NCBI GenBank assembly: GCA_004802705.1
Contig: SGPL01000089.1
Span: 17,400-81,399 of the forward strand
Reading direction: 5' to 3'
Origin: Bondarzewia mesenterica
Taxonomy: Eukaryota; Basidiomycota; Agaricomycetes; Russulales; Bondarzewiaceae
DNA length: 64,000 nucleotides
Part shown: in pieces, positions 10,326-23,143 of the stretch
Numbering within the stretch: position 1 is the stretch's first letter
How the letters are laid out: each line of letters begins with the position of its first letter
Translations under genes and position numbers: made by a program
Notes under the pieces: generated by a model
What the model saw: the letters and a program-made list of their open reading frames with translations, nothing else
What the model was told of the DNA's origin: nothing
The model's database searches: none

Positions 10326-13300
10326 ATGACCACTCCTATACTTCAACCACCCGCTATCCCCTTCTTGGGCAATATCACAACCATTGAAAGAGAAGTTCCC
10401 CTTCGCTCTTTCGAGCTTTTGGCCAAGCAGTATGGCGAGATCTATCGCTTACACATCCTTGGTGATATCGTCTTCAGATTTCGACCTTTCGTCTCCAATT
10501 AAATGAGTCGTCGCAGGGCGAGATGTCGTTGTCATCACCAGTTACAGGCTGGTGAACGAAGTCTCGGATGAGAAGCGATTCCACAAGACGATCTCGAGCG
10601 CCCTTCGCGAAGTTCGCAACCTCGTTGGAGATGGGCTATTTACGGTACGTGTGATTTCTCGAACCTCATGTTTTGGAAGGGGCGGCTTAAGCTCATCGAC
10701 AAGGCTTTCCCTGGGGAGCCGAACTGGGCTATTGCTCGTATGAACACCATTCGCATTTTACAATTCGTTCAATTCACCCAGGCGCTCCAGATCGTTTGCT
10801 GATGCCTGCCTTTGGAGCGGCGTCGATCCGGGGAATGTTCGATGATATGGTGGACATCGCATCGCAATTGCTGCTGAAATGGGAGAGGTAAATAACGTTT
10901 CCCTCAATTATTGATATGTGCGCTAAGGAGCTCGTCAGATTTGGCCCCAACTATGTCATTGAACCAGCCGAAGACTTCACGCGCCTTGCTCTGGATACCA
11001 TTTGCCTCACTTCAATGTCATACCGGTATGTAAATTCTCCAAGGCGGTGGATAGGCACCTGATTGGGGAAATCGTTTGACTGTCAGATTGAATTCATTTT
11101 ACATGGCAAGTAAACACAGACCTCTAAGATTTCGTTCACGATTCTGACTATGGTTACCGACATCTGTATTAACAGGAGGACGTACCCACCTTTGCAAAGG
11201 CCATGCTAAGTTTCCTCAAAGAATCTAGTATGCGCGCGAACCGTCCTTCTATCATCCAAGCCATGATGTCGGGCGTAAATGCGAAGTATCAAGAAGACGT
11301 CAAAATCATGACCGAACTTGCTGATGAGAGTAAGACAACCTCAGCTGCATAGTCTGCGTCGAAATTGGCATTGACGAGTGTTGTCCCAGTCGTAGCAGAG
11401 CGCAAGGCTAATCCCATAGATAAGAATGATTTACTGAACAAGATGTTACACGGCAGGGATCCAAAAACAGGGGAGGGTTTGTCGGACAGGGCCATTACGA
11501 ACAACGTGAGTTGGACTTTAATTCTGATCTTGAGCAGATGGATGCGACCTCATGTTCTCTAGCTATTGACCTTCCTCATTGCTGGTGAGTTTTAAAATTC
11601 AACTTTTTTACTTGTATATCAATGCAATCATCTTTTAGGTCACGAGACAACATCTGGTATGCTCAGCAAAAACTGAAGAACAGGGGAAATCTTCTGAGCA
11701 CCTTATAGGAACGCTCACGTTCATGATTTACTATCTCCTCAAGAACCCCGAATGCATCCGAAAGCTCCGCGAAGAGGTAGACGAGGTCGTGGGCGATCAA
11801 CAGGTCCAACTCGGAGATCTGAGCAAACTGCCGTACCTCGTTGGTGAATGGATTTAGAACTCCGCACACACCCGGCGATTGTTGACAATGGTATCCAAAG
11901 CTGTAATGCGCGAGACTCTTCGCCTTTCTCCGCCCGCGCCTATGCGTGTCATGACGCCGAACGAAGCCACTACTCTCGCTGGTGGGGCTTACGCTGTAAA
12001 TGCGGGCGTCAATATCGTAATACATTCTGGATGGGCACAGAAGGATCCTATAGTATGGGGGGATGATGCGGACGAGTTCAAGCCCGAACGGAACCTCGAC
12101 GGAAAGTTCGAGGCGCTTCCTGTAAGCAACCAGCTCATAATGCAGGAGGACTTGATCTGATTCCATCCATCCAGCCGAATGCCTGGCAGCCTTTCGGATT
12201 TGGCGTCCGAGCATGTATCGTACGTCTCTCCTATTCCAAAAAAAAAGTCATACTTACTCACATCACTCAACGTAGGGTCGTGCCTTCGCATGGCAAGAAA
12301 TTCTTATCTCGATGGCGTGCATCATTCAAAGATTTGATTTGGTCATGGTTGATCCTTCCTACAATTTGCAGCTGAAGCAGGCACTTACCATCAAGCCCGA
12401 CGGGTTTTTCATCCGTGCCACTCCACGTGCGGGTAGGCACATCCTCGTTGCACCCCGCTCTAGTAGCCTCCTGTCGGCGCCGGCCTTTAAACACAACAGC
12501 GCTCTGCTCTCTGGTGATAGCGTGCCGAAGAAACCCTTATATGTACTGTATGGGTCGAACACAGGGACTGCGGAGGCGTTCGCGCAACGCATCGCGAGCG
12601 AAGCATCCGCACATGGTACGAAAAAACTGGGCTTGTCAATTTGTCTTTCTCAAATGATGTGAATCGTTACAGGCTTCCGTTCCACTCTGGGCACGCTTGA
12701 CTCTGCCACCGAGCACATTCCGACTGATGGTCCCATCGTTGTGGTCACCGCATCTTTCGAAGGTAAGTAGCCTCTAGAGCAGGGCTAAGGCGATGGGGGA
12801 AGTTCATATTGTACTGCAGGTGAACCTGCGGATAATGCCACTCACTTCGTGGAATGGCTGAGCAATTTGAAATCGATTGAGCTCGCCAATGTCAAGTATG
12901 GTGTCTTTGGATGCGGTAACCATGATTGGGTACAGACCTACCAGCGCATTCCGACCCTCCTGGACGAGTTGTTTGAGAAGCGTGGTGGTCAGCGCTTGAT
13001 CGAGCGGGGTGTAGGTGATGTGGGATCTGGTAACTTCTTCGAGTGCTTCGACGAATGGGAGGCCCAGATGTGGCAGGTTTTGACAAAGGCGTATCATACT
13101 ACGGAGTCTAAATCGTCTTCTGCACTACAAGTCAAGACTGTCGACGCGGGCACCGCCCGCGCGACCGCTTTGCGCCAGCCAGATGCCGTGCTTGGTGCCG
13201 TCGTCGAAAACAGGCTTTTGACTGCACCCGGTGCACCTGCTAAACATCATATTGGTGAGGATGACGTCCCTCTTTCAAGACCAATGAAACTTCTAACGAA

Positions 13301-14650
13301 TGTGTTTACCAGAGTTCAAATTGCCCGAGGGTGCGACTTACAGAACAGGCGATTACTTGGCCATGTGAGTTTTCATGCATATCCGGGAACTAATCTATCC
13401 CTGAACAGCTGATCAATGCATTCATGCAGCCTGCCGACGAACCCCATCCGAGATGTTCGACGTGCAATCGCGCACTTTGGCCTTTCTGCGGAGCAGGAGG
13501 TCAGTCACCTTAACAGTCGTGGTCTCGGTTACGTATTGACGCATGACGACTTCGCGCACATCTAGGTTGTCATCACATCGGTGGGACCGACGCCCTTGCC
13601 CGTCGACAAACCAATTAGCATATTGTCTCTTCTCTCGGGATATGTGGAGCTTGCGCAACCCGCCACCACACGTGATCTGCGCGTTCTCATCGAGGAGGCC
13701 AATTCAGAGTCGACCGTCGCAGCACTCAAGCAGCTCTCCTCCAGCTACCAGAAGGAAATCCTCGAGAAAAGACTCAGTCTTATGGATATCTTGGAGGCGT
13801 ATGCCGACATCAAACTTCCCTTCGAGACCTTCTTGCACATCTTGCCGTCCATGCGCATCCGGCAGTACTCGATCTCGTCTTCGCCATTGTGGAATGCGAA
13901 TCACGTCACATTGACCATTAGCGTTCTCAATGCACTGCCCATGTCTGGACGCGTCGAGCCGTTCTTGGGTGTAGCATCGACATACTTGGCGGATCTCAAG
14001 CCTGGAGACCGCGTACAAATGAGCGTCCGTGCATCTGCAGCTGCATTCCGCCCACCTGCGGACCCGACGATACCTTTGGTCATGTTCTGTGCCGGGTCGG
14101 GGTTGGCTCCGATGCGTGGCTTCATTCAGGAACGAGCAGCACAGAAGCAGTCGGGTCGCGACGTCGGCCCCATCCTGCTCTTTTTTGGCTGTCGCTCACC
14201 GCGCGACGATTTCCTGTACTCCGACTCTGACCTCGCGAATTGGATGGAGTTCGGCGTTGTCGACGTACGTCCGGCATTTTCAAGGTCGACTGAAGATTCC
14301 TTGGGCTGCAAGTACATCCAGGAGTGAGTCATCCGCAAAGCTGTGACATCTTGCTAATTCAACTGATCCTGCTCTTCCTCCAGTCGAATTTGGCACGATC
14401 GTGTGGATATTTCGAATGCTTTTCAAAAGGAAGCGAAGGTATGTGGTATACAAGATTGACAGATTGACAGGGTTGCAACCTGATTACTTCGTAGTTCTTC
14501 TCGTGTGGTGCAGGCAAGATGGCTGCTGGCGTCAAAGAGCAGCTCATTGAAATCATTAAAGAATCACCTGGAGAAAGGACGGCGGAGCAGGCGGCAGAGG
14601 CTTTCGAGAGGATCTCTAAGGGAAGGTATGCCACTGACATCTTTGAGTGA
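10326..14650 (+). CDS. Self-sufficient cytochrome P450 fused to P450 reductase (CYP505-like)
   Basis: One polypeptide carries a heme P450 domain and an FMN/FAD/NADPH reductase, the arrangement of CYP505/P450foxy and bacterial CYP102. Known members hydroxylate fatty acids near the omega end; the substrate here is inferred. Visible in order: MTTPILQPPAIPFLGNI, GHETTSG (I-helix), ETLRL (ExxR), FGFGVRACIG with the heme cysteine codon at 12214-12216, YGSNTGTAEAFAQ (FMN), FGCGNHDW, RQYSISSSPLW (FAD), MFCAGSGLAPMRGF and FFGCRSPRDD (NADPH), ending RYATDIFE. The splice junctions I checked keep one frame throughout. One intron uses a GC donor (11106-11175). No N-terminal membrane anchor is seen, as expected for this soluble family. 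A second, broken copy follows directly downstream in the same orientation. Confidence 0.92.
11106..11175 (+). other. GC-AG intron in the P450 fusion gene
   Basis: The exon ends NSFYM and the donor is GCAAGT. The acceptor ttaacag leads into EDVPTFAKAML. The paralogue has a GC donor at the same codon (16756), so the non-canonical site predates the duplication. Confidence 0.75.
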
Positions 14651-15959
14651 AGAACGCCAGGTATTTCACGGTACCTTTATCTTCAACGGAAAAGATGTGC
14701 GGTATAACCATGATGCAATTGATATGGCGAACGTCTGGTCTACTTCTGATCTACGTCTTCAAACTCTCTTAGATTACCAGCTACCTACGTGTACTTCATC
14801 CATGAATGGAGCGTGGTCTTTGAGCTGCAATTCGATAAGTCCTCGTGAGTTTCTCTCGCATGGAAGATCAAGTCACGCGGTAGTCCGACAGTGGTCCCTC
14901 TGATGATTTTTGTTGGCGGCTGATTCCTTGCTCCAAATGTGTGTACAGAAGGACCGTGTGCAATGAGATGGGATTGGTATCGTGGCTCTTACAACTTTGT
15001 CTCAGCGGATATCCCAGGACTCAAGCTGTGTGGGCTGCAACATTTTAGGGCACCATTATTATGGATTTACCGGATGTACCGCTTACTGCTCGTGATGTCC
15101 GTCTACGTCGAAGTGCCGCCTATAGTTTCGACCTTGCCTTGATGCCAAATGCAAATCTGATCGCGGCCGGTAGTCTTGAACCGCAGCGTCGAATGCGGGG
15201 CATCGGGCCATGCTGGATTACCGACTCTTTATCTCGACACCGATCAAGTTGTCCTTTCTCGAATGTATGTCTCAAGCTCTGCCAATATGGTTATCATTGA
15301 ACAATTACCTTTGCTGACTCCAATATATCCAACGGGCCTCGTTCTTCAAGTTCTGCTAGAATTCCCATGGCGATTTCTAGGTCCATTTCCACGCTTCGAA
15401 TTCGAAGTCCCGTACTTGCGCTCTTCATATCTAGTCGCATCGTGGACTCTAGGTCAATGTGCGAACGGTGTCATCGTGTTCTTCACATTTTCGAAATTAT
15501 GGCGAGTGCGACGTCGCCGAGGAGAGCGAGATTAGTATCCAGCTCAACTCTATATCATTTTGTCTGTGTTGGACGTAGATCCAGACGGAGCGTAATCTGG
15601 ATAGCCTGAAAATGCTCTCCTCCGTTGACTGTCCAATTCAGTGTTAATTTGAAGAGCTTTTAACAGTGAGTCTCTTTTTTTTTTCAGAGCGCACGCCAAT
15701 GTTGAGCCTGATCACTATCAACTCGAGCATGAGGTGGCCGCTGACCTATTGAATCACACATTTATTTATTGACAGGTAAGACGTCATTGTCCGCTTTGCG
15801 GTTTGCCCGCGGAAAATATATCGACCGCGGACGAAACAGTCTGCGAAATGATATATACTAGGCGGACAGCACTCACTACATCATGCAGGAGTATACAGGC
15901 CTCTTCTTGCGCGGCTCATCCCATTATCACATAGTCTACGTTGCGGCCTCCACTGCGTG
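14651..15959. other. Spacer between the two P450 fusion copies, possible remnant of a membrane-protein gene
   Basis: About 1.3 kb without an intact gene. On the plus strand, fragments in different frames have hydrophobic stretches. One around 14950-15110 reads WDWYRGSYNF and LLWIYRMYRLL, and one around 15410-15535 reads YLVASWTLGQCANGVIVFF. Together they weakly recall the small multi-pass membrane proteins (DUF6533/DUF6534 types) common in mushrooms. I could not join them into a frame, so a decayed gene is only a suggestion. The last ~110 bases hold a TATATA near 15852 before the broken P450 copy. Confidence 0.25.
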
Positions 15960-18900
15960 GTGATCACTCCCATTCCTCAACAGCCTGCAACACTTTTGCT
16001 CGGCAATGTTACGAACCTTGAGAAGGAAGGGCCGATTCGCTATCACCAACTCTTGGCGAAACAATATGGTGAAATATAGAAACTCAACATCCTCGGTGAT
16101 TACATTGCATTTCTTAGTACCTTACTTTAGCTAACACAGATGAACACCTCCTTTATTTATCAGGCAGAGACATCGTTGTGGTGTCTAGTTATAGACTGCT
16201 GAACGAAAATTCTGACGAGAAAAGGTTTCACAAGACCCTCAACCCCAACATTATTCAAGTTCGCAATGCTATCGACAACGGCCTGTTCACAGCGAGTAGC
16301 GTCAATATCTCCAGCCTATAATTGAGATTCGATGTTGCCAATCAGGCCTTCTACCACGAACCGAGCCGAACTGGAGAATTACTCGTGAGGATTGCCTTAC
16401 ATGTTTGTTCATTAATGGTAAATGCTAAATCTCCAGATCGTCTTCTGATGAGCGCTTTCGGGCCTCCGTCCGTTCGCTGCATTTTAACGATATGATGATG
16501 TTGCATTCTCAACTGGTGTTGAAATGGGAAAGGTGGTATGCTGTCACTTACTCGAGAACGTCATGTCTCAGCTCTTTCAACAGGTTTGGCCCCGATTATG
16601 TTTTCGAGCCGGCCACGGATTTTATACGCCTTACTCTCGAAACAATTGGCCTTGCATCCATGTCGTATCGGTAAGCGTCTCAACAGATTTCTCCTAGTCG
16701 ATCCAAAGATCTCAGGAGACTACGTCAAAATGGTAGCATGAACTCTTTCTACATGGCAAGTGCATTTGGTACATCATCGTCCATCCAAACGTTTTAACCA
16801 GAACGCCTGCGCTATCAGGAATATATTCCTCCCTTTGCGAAGACCATGCTCAGCTTTCTTGGAGAGTCGGGCCGTCGTGCCAATCGTCCTTCCATCGTAT
16901 AAGCGACGATGTCTAGTACGAATGCAAAATATCAAGAAGACATCAAATTTATGGTGGATGTAGCCGACGAAAGTGCGGGATTTCCACCCTTCAATTAGAC
17001 GTTGTCACTCACGCTCATGACACAGTCGTGGCCGAACGCAAAGCACACTCCACAGATAGGCAAGACCTGCTGAACAAGATGCTGAACGATAAGGATCCCA
17101 AAACTGGCCAAGGCATGTCCGATAAATCTATCACCAACAATGTTTGGTCCGCGAAAGCTTCGAATGTTCAACGGCTCTGACTTGCATTTTTCTAGTTGAT
17201 TACATTCCTCATTGCCGGTGAGCAAACTGGGATAGTTGATTCCATCTTGACTCTGTGCTCACACTGGCGTTTTCGACTGCAAGGGCACGAGACGACATCT
17301 GGTAAGAGCGTGTAGTAGTCGAAGACAATGGTTTGAATGAAAAATATCTCACAGGGACGCTAAGTTTCATAACATATCACCTCCTCAAATATCCCGAGTG
17401 CATGCGAAAACTCAGTGAGGAAGTCGACAATATCACAGGCGATCGAGATATCGTTATCAGTGATCTTGACAAGCGTCCATGTCTCGTCGGCCAGTCTGAT
17501 TGTGTTCAGTCATGTCTCGAGAAATTAACATTGTTGCAGCCGTTGTGCCCGAGGCACTCCGTCTATCACCTGCGGCAACAATGCGGTCGGCAACTCCATT
17601 TGATAATACGACACTTGCGAGCGGAATGTAGGCTATTAAGGCAGAAACTACTGTTGTGATAAATGTCGGCAATGCCCAAAGAGATTTTACGGTGGGGGGA
17701 GAGCGTGTACTCAATGGTAAATTTGAAGCTTTGCCGGTACGTGCCATGAAGTTCGTCTTTGTACTATCAAAGCATCTTGTTTCATTGCAGCCGAATGCGG
17801 GGCAACCATTTAGTCATGGAATACGTGGATGTATTGTGGGTCTTATTGGCCTTCAGGGCTTGAACTAGTCTCCGTAGCGACCTACACAGAAGACAGTCGT
17901 TCTGTGTTAAGGGCTTGAACGTGGCTGCTAGCATGAATCATCCTAGGGTCGAACCTTTGCTTGGCAGGAAATTCTTCTTGTCATGGCCGCCCTTGTGCAA
18001 AAATTCGACCTTACTATGGACGGCCCATCATATGATTTGCGGTTGAATCAAGCACTTGCCGTCAAACCAGCGGGATTCACCATTCGCGCTATCACTCGCA
18101 AAAGTTGTCGCGCCCTGCGTGCACCGCCGTCGTCTGCCCTGCTCTTTCAACATGGAAGAAGAGATGGCGCGCCGCCTGTGGTCCCAAATCTTCAAGGCAG
18201 CAAGCCGTTGTATGTAGTACTGTATGGATCCAACACCGGTAGCTCTGAGGCTTTTGCTCAGTGGGTCGCGAGCGAGGCTTTGTCGTATGGTGAGAAGTAC
18301 ATCGCTCGACCTTTCACCTAGATATTGATGCATATTTCGCAGGTTTCCATTTCTACGATCGGAACCCTGACTCTGTAGTTGAACACATTCCCAATGATGG
18401 TCCTGTCATTGTTGTGACTGCATCATTTGAAGGCAGGGGCTTGACTAATTTGATGGAACCCGAAGCAACTGTTACTCTACCTCGCAGGTGAACCTGCCGA
18501 CAATGCCGCTCACTTTGTGGAATGGCTAAGCAACTTAAAAGCGAACGAGCTCGCTACCGTTAGGTTCGGTGTCTTCGGCTGCGGCAATCATACTGGGTGA
18601 AAACTTTCCAGCGCATTCCCATGTTGATTGATAACTTACTAGAGAAACAAACATGGATCACGGTGTCTCATCGAACGGGGTGTGGGAGCTGCTGGATCGG
18701 GCAATTTTTTCGGGTCGTTTGACACTTGGGAGAATAAAGGCAGGTCATACATCAGCATACATCGCCTCTCAGAAAATGTACTCCAACCTCACCTCAATGT
18801 CATAAACAGGAGTATCAAACCCAAGAGTCTAAGGTTGCTTCTAGTTTGGAAGTAAAGGTTGTGGATGCGGGAGCTGCTCGAGCAAGCGCTTTGAAATGGG

Positions 18901-20281
18901 CTTTTGACTGTACCTGGAACTCCCGCCAAACATCACATTCGTGAGTTTAATAGATCCATGAAGTCCTCCGGTACTCAGACCCTGTTCAGAGTTCGATTTA
19001 CCTGAGGATGCGATGTACCAAACGGGTGACTATTTGGCCATGTATGTTTTTATCTATACTCTCAAAATGACGGTCCGCTCACGAAATACATACAAGTTTG
19101 CCGATCAACCCATCAAGGGATATCCACCGTGTTATCGCCAGGTTCGATCTGTCTGCTGGTCAAGAGGTAATCCATGAATGCTTGCAATCATCATACCCTG
19201 TATTCATATGTGATGAATACTATCGTCTAGATGGACATTTCGTCCTCGGGTCCAACATTCCTACCTGTGGACAAATCAGTATTCAGAACCTTCTCTCTGA
19301 ATACATTGAGCTCTCCCAACCCACCACGACACGCATTCTTGGCATCTTGATTGATGCAACGGAGTCAGCGGCCACCATTGCCGCCCTGAAAGAGCTCTCT
19401 TCCGACTTCCAGACCAAAGTTCTTGAGAAGCGTGTCAGCGTGCTTGACATCCTCGAGGCTCACCCAGATATCAAGATCTCCTTCGCGACATTCCTGCAGA
19501 TCATGCCTTTGATGCGTGCCCGTCAATATTCCATCTCGTCTTCACCCCTTTGGAACCCGAAGCACGTCACCCTGACCATCAGCGTCATCAGGGCTCCTTC
19601 CATCTCTGGACGTGTCGAACCTTTCCTCGGCATCGCATCGACGTACTTGACGGATCTAAAGCCTGAGGATCGTGTCCAGATGCGTGCGTGCGTCGGCTGC
19701 AGCATTACACCCTCCAATGGACCCTTCGGTGCTTATGGTCATGTTCTGTACTGGTTCGGGTTTGGCACTGATGCGTGGATTCTGGCAGGAAAAGGCTGCA
19801 CAGAAACAGCCGGGGCGTGATGTTGGCCCAACGCCACTGTTCTTTGGATGTCGCACGCCCCGAGATGATTATTTGTACTCGGATTCGTACCTATCGGCAT
19901 GGGTATATCTGGGCGTTGTCGATATTCGCCCGGCCTTCTCGAGGTCAGCCGCAGACTCACTGGCCCGCAAGTACATACAAGAGTAAGTGCCTAGAGTCTG
20001 TATATTCAGAAATCATTATCAAGAGTAATTCCTCTTTTTCACAGTCGCATGTGGCATGATCGCGCTGACATCTCCAATGCCTACGCCAAAGATGCCAAGG
20101 CAAGTTCTCAGTGCACACGCCTACAACTGTCGCATTGCTCACCTCTTACCTACAATTTTTCATCTGCGGCTCGGGCAAGATTGCTAGGTCGGTCAGGCAA
20201 ACGATCATCGACATTATCAAGGAACGCAGAGTGCAGAGGAAGGAGAGGCCATATTCGAGACGGCGGGAGCTTCTTTGAGTG
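15960..20281 (+). pseudogene. Decayed tandem copy of the CYP505-like P450-reductase fusion
   Basis: It follows the intact gene (10326-14650) domain by domain, with matching intron positions: LLLGNVTNLEKEGPIR, HETTSG, FSHGIRGCI with the cysteine codon kept at 17830-17832, YGSNTGSSEAF, RQYSISSSPLW and FFGCRTPRDD. Lesions seen: the start codon position reads GTG (15960-15962); stop TAG at 16077-16079 replaces the tyrosine of GEIY; stop TAA at 16900-16902; stop TAG at 17629-17631 followed by a deletion before NGKFEALP; one base lost near 18585, giving a stop at 18598-18600; and a shift near 19680-19695 after EDRVQM. The FAD part 19098-19680 is still open. So many independent breaks rule out sequencing error as the only cause. 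I do not propose a protein from it. Confidence 0.9.
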
Positions 20282-20604
20282 AATGCCCGCGGCTTTGCGT
20301 ATCGTCGATTTTTTGAGTGTTGTGGTGTAGGATAGACTATAGTCTTTGACGATGTGATATGCAGCATGCGTTGGATTTTTTCTTGGCATTGATAAGATTA
20401 TCTTGAAGATGTAGCTTCTCGAGCATGAGTCCACAACAAGAAAGTGCATCCGCGCCTGCCGCCGGTGGCAAGCCTGAGGCCTGAAGGCTGGCCTGGAGTC
20501 TCTTTCTCCTTCAAGCTTCTTCAAGCTCCCTCCACCCGGAGACGTATTGCCAACTAACCACAAGCCGCCGAAAACCTCAGAACCTTCAGATCCAAATAAA
20601 GCCA
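20282..20604. other. Short intergenic region
   Basis: 323 bases between the broken P450 copy and the TTI2-like gene. No gene is seen. It contains short stretches in which gcctgaggcct-like words are repeated near 20470-20500. Confidence 0.5.
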
Positions 20605-22310
20605 TGGCTGTGCTAGAAGAGTCTCTCGAAGAATCGGATTTGTCTTCCATCGACACTCTCCTCGAGAAACTACAAATACCTGCAGAATACGCTCGCTCTG
20701 AAGCTTTTGGAGAGCCTGAGATTTTCAGTCGGCTGGATAAATGGAAAGAAAACGCTTTTTCCTCGCTATATGCCTTGCGCTCACAGCTGCAGGAAAGAAA
20801 TGCATTGACTGTCGAGGAACAGGCTGAGGTCGCGTTCGCTGCCGCAGCGTTTGCAGGAGAGGGAGACTGGTCGAGCGAGCAGATGCGCGATATCTCTGGC
20901 GGTACACTTCTCTTCTTCTCCACCTTTCCTATCAATAATCATTGAAGCAATGAAACCCGATTTACTGCTCAGAAATATTGGAATCCTTCGGTACTCCCGA
21001 TATTCCACTCTTGGAACGAATTCTGAATTACCATATTAAATCGCTATTCCGCTCCAATCCCCATCCTTCTCTAAACCCCAATACTGGCCGTAAACTTCCC
21101 CGTAACGCAGGAGGTCCCATGGCAGCGCAGGATGCATACGAAGGACAGGTGTGGAAGGAGAATGCGGGTGTCGCCAATGTTTTGCAGTGGTGCGTGCGGC
21201 ATATCCATGTACGTTTCAAGGGCACTCGTGGTATGCCTCATCTTCTCCTTGAATCAATGTCGACTAATCTTGTGGACATGAGTCAGACGGACATGTATGC
21301 AAGTTTATGGTACCTCATCGTGCCTCCGACCATGACGCTGCTCGATGACTATGAAGCAAAATACAAAATACAAGGAATCCGTGTCATCGAGTTGTTACTT
21401 GTCGATGCACCTCCGGATCTCCTTTGCCGCACCGGCATCACAGACTTGCTATTCGCTGTGCGTGTTGCCTTTTTCTGCCATGAAATGTTTCTGTATCCTC
21501 TGAAGCTACACTAGTCTTTGCACCGCGCCCTCACTTTCCTCCACTCCCCCCAAACGCCTGCACTATTACACGCAGCAATTCGTGTAGCCGTAACCCTCGT
21601 CCTCCGCACCACGCCCTCAGGTTCCGCGCAGCGTTCAACCAGTTATGTGCCATACTTGGGGACGGTATCATCGGCAGCGTCTGGATGTATGGGTATCACG
21701 ATCAGGACATCATCGAGGCGAGTGTGCAAGTCCTCCCAATCTTGGTAAGAGCACTGGGTATCGGCTCCGCGAGATATCTCAAGGTACGATGTTTTGACTT
21801 GTAAGAGCGGTTCAACGTGATCACAAACTGGATTATGAAGGCACTAATCCCGCAACTATCGCATCCGCTTCATCCAAATCCTGATAAACCGCCTCAGAAA
21901 GCGCTGCAGATGACCTCCCTTCGGGCGTTGCTGTGTGTGATGCAAGCGTGTTCGCCGAGGATCTACAGATGGAAAGGTACCATATTGGATGCGGTTGCGA
22001 ATTGTTGGGTCACGCTCGCCGATTCTGCAGAAGAGGGATCAGGTATGAAAAAAAGTAAGAACCACTTTCCGCGGTTCGTTGATTGTCGCGATTGTTTCTT
22101 TAGATGTCTTGGAAATGCGCACAACACTTCGGGAGGTATGCGTTGAACTCATCAAGTCGGCGCCGTCCGTTGTCAAGGTCAGTACCTCTGTCGTTCATAC
22201 ATTTTTTTGTCTTCGTAATCCTTGCACTCAATGCCTAGGAGTACAAGCGATTGATAACCCTCGATGTGCAAATGTTTGATGGTCTTGTCGGAGGGCTCGG
22301 AGAGCTTTGA
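20605..22310 (+). CDS. TTI2: TELO2-interacting protein 2-like (TTT complex)
   Basis: Begins MAVLEESLEESDLSSIDTLL and ends LDVQMFDGLVGGLGEL with TGA at 22308-22310. The body is leucine-rich and helical. The diagnostic-looking part is WYLIVPPTMTLLDDYEAKYKIQGIRVIELLL, which fits the TTI2 signature of prolines and LDDY followed by KxxG. TTI2 works with TEL2 and TTI1 in the Hsp90-dependent maturation of PIKK kinases (TOR, ATM, ATR). At least five short introns are needed, for example gtacacttc...ctcag near 20902-20970, joining SGG to EILESFG. The assignment rests on overall pattern and one motif region, so other ARM-repeat proteins remain possible. Confidence 0.6.
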
Positions 22311-23143
22311 GGTACAACTTGGTCGCAATTAGCGTTTAGGCCGTACTCACTCCCGGCTGCGGTCGAGCGGACAAACTGTGCGATATCTCGGAATGCCGAG
22401 GAGATATAGATCTCACAAGGCAGGGGCATTGCGTGGATACCGAGAGGAGACTTTAACCCTTCAGACCAAGGACCACATTCCCAAACCCCGTCGATGGCTG
22501 ATCAATGACTGGGCTTCCTCTATTTGTGCATAGAGTATTGCCCTCGGTCGAATTCTTGCACAGAGCGGGAGCAGGCGCCCCATTTGTTCTGGGCGTGCTG
22601 CAAGTCATTATATGGCCGGCTATCTTATCTAAATGAACGGATCTATATGGGCTTCCAGTTCTGATCCTCGGTGCGGAAGGAATTTGTCTGACCAGTGACA
22701 GTAACCAACAACAGAACTAGGTCTTGCGAACTTCGTGACGATGGAATCTGCTGTCACATCTGAGTTACATAGTTCATGGGAAGCACTTGTTTCGTTGCTC
22801 TGTTGAATGGGAGTCAACGAGACAGCCCAGACTCACTAGTGAAGATAAGGTCCGCATACTGACGACGATCATAATAATAATAATTTTTGTCCACTACAGT
22901 TGAAGGTCGGAGAGATGAGGAATTGCAACTGAAGATAAATCAATAAATAATGTAACTTACGAATTTCATTCTCGAAGGGCTTATCGAGATGGCGTTGTTG
23001 TGGCCTATTTATACCGACGCGTTGGTCACGAGGCAAAGGGCTGTTCTGTGTTTGCCGTTCGCTACAACGTGTTTTCCCTTTGCTTTACGTTCCCCCAACC
23101 TTTCTCACATCTGGTCTCCTAATATTCACCAACAACGTTGACC
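22311..23143. other. Intergenic / CDC14 promoter
   Basis: 833 bases with no supported gene. It contains an ATAATAATAATAATT stretch near 22872. TATTTATA at 23006-23013 is about 130 bases before the CDC14 start and may be its TATA element. Confidence 0.5.

Noticed and set aside
15960..20281. Treating the second P450 fusion as a working gene with unusual introns
   Set aside because: Nonsense codons occur inside conserved exon segments where no intron can remove them, and the initiation codon is changed.
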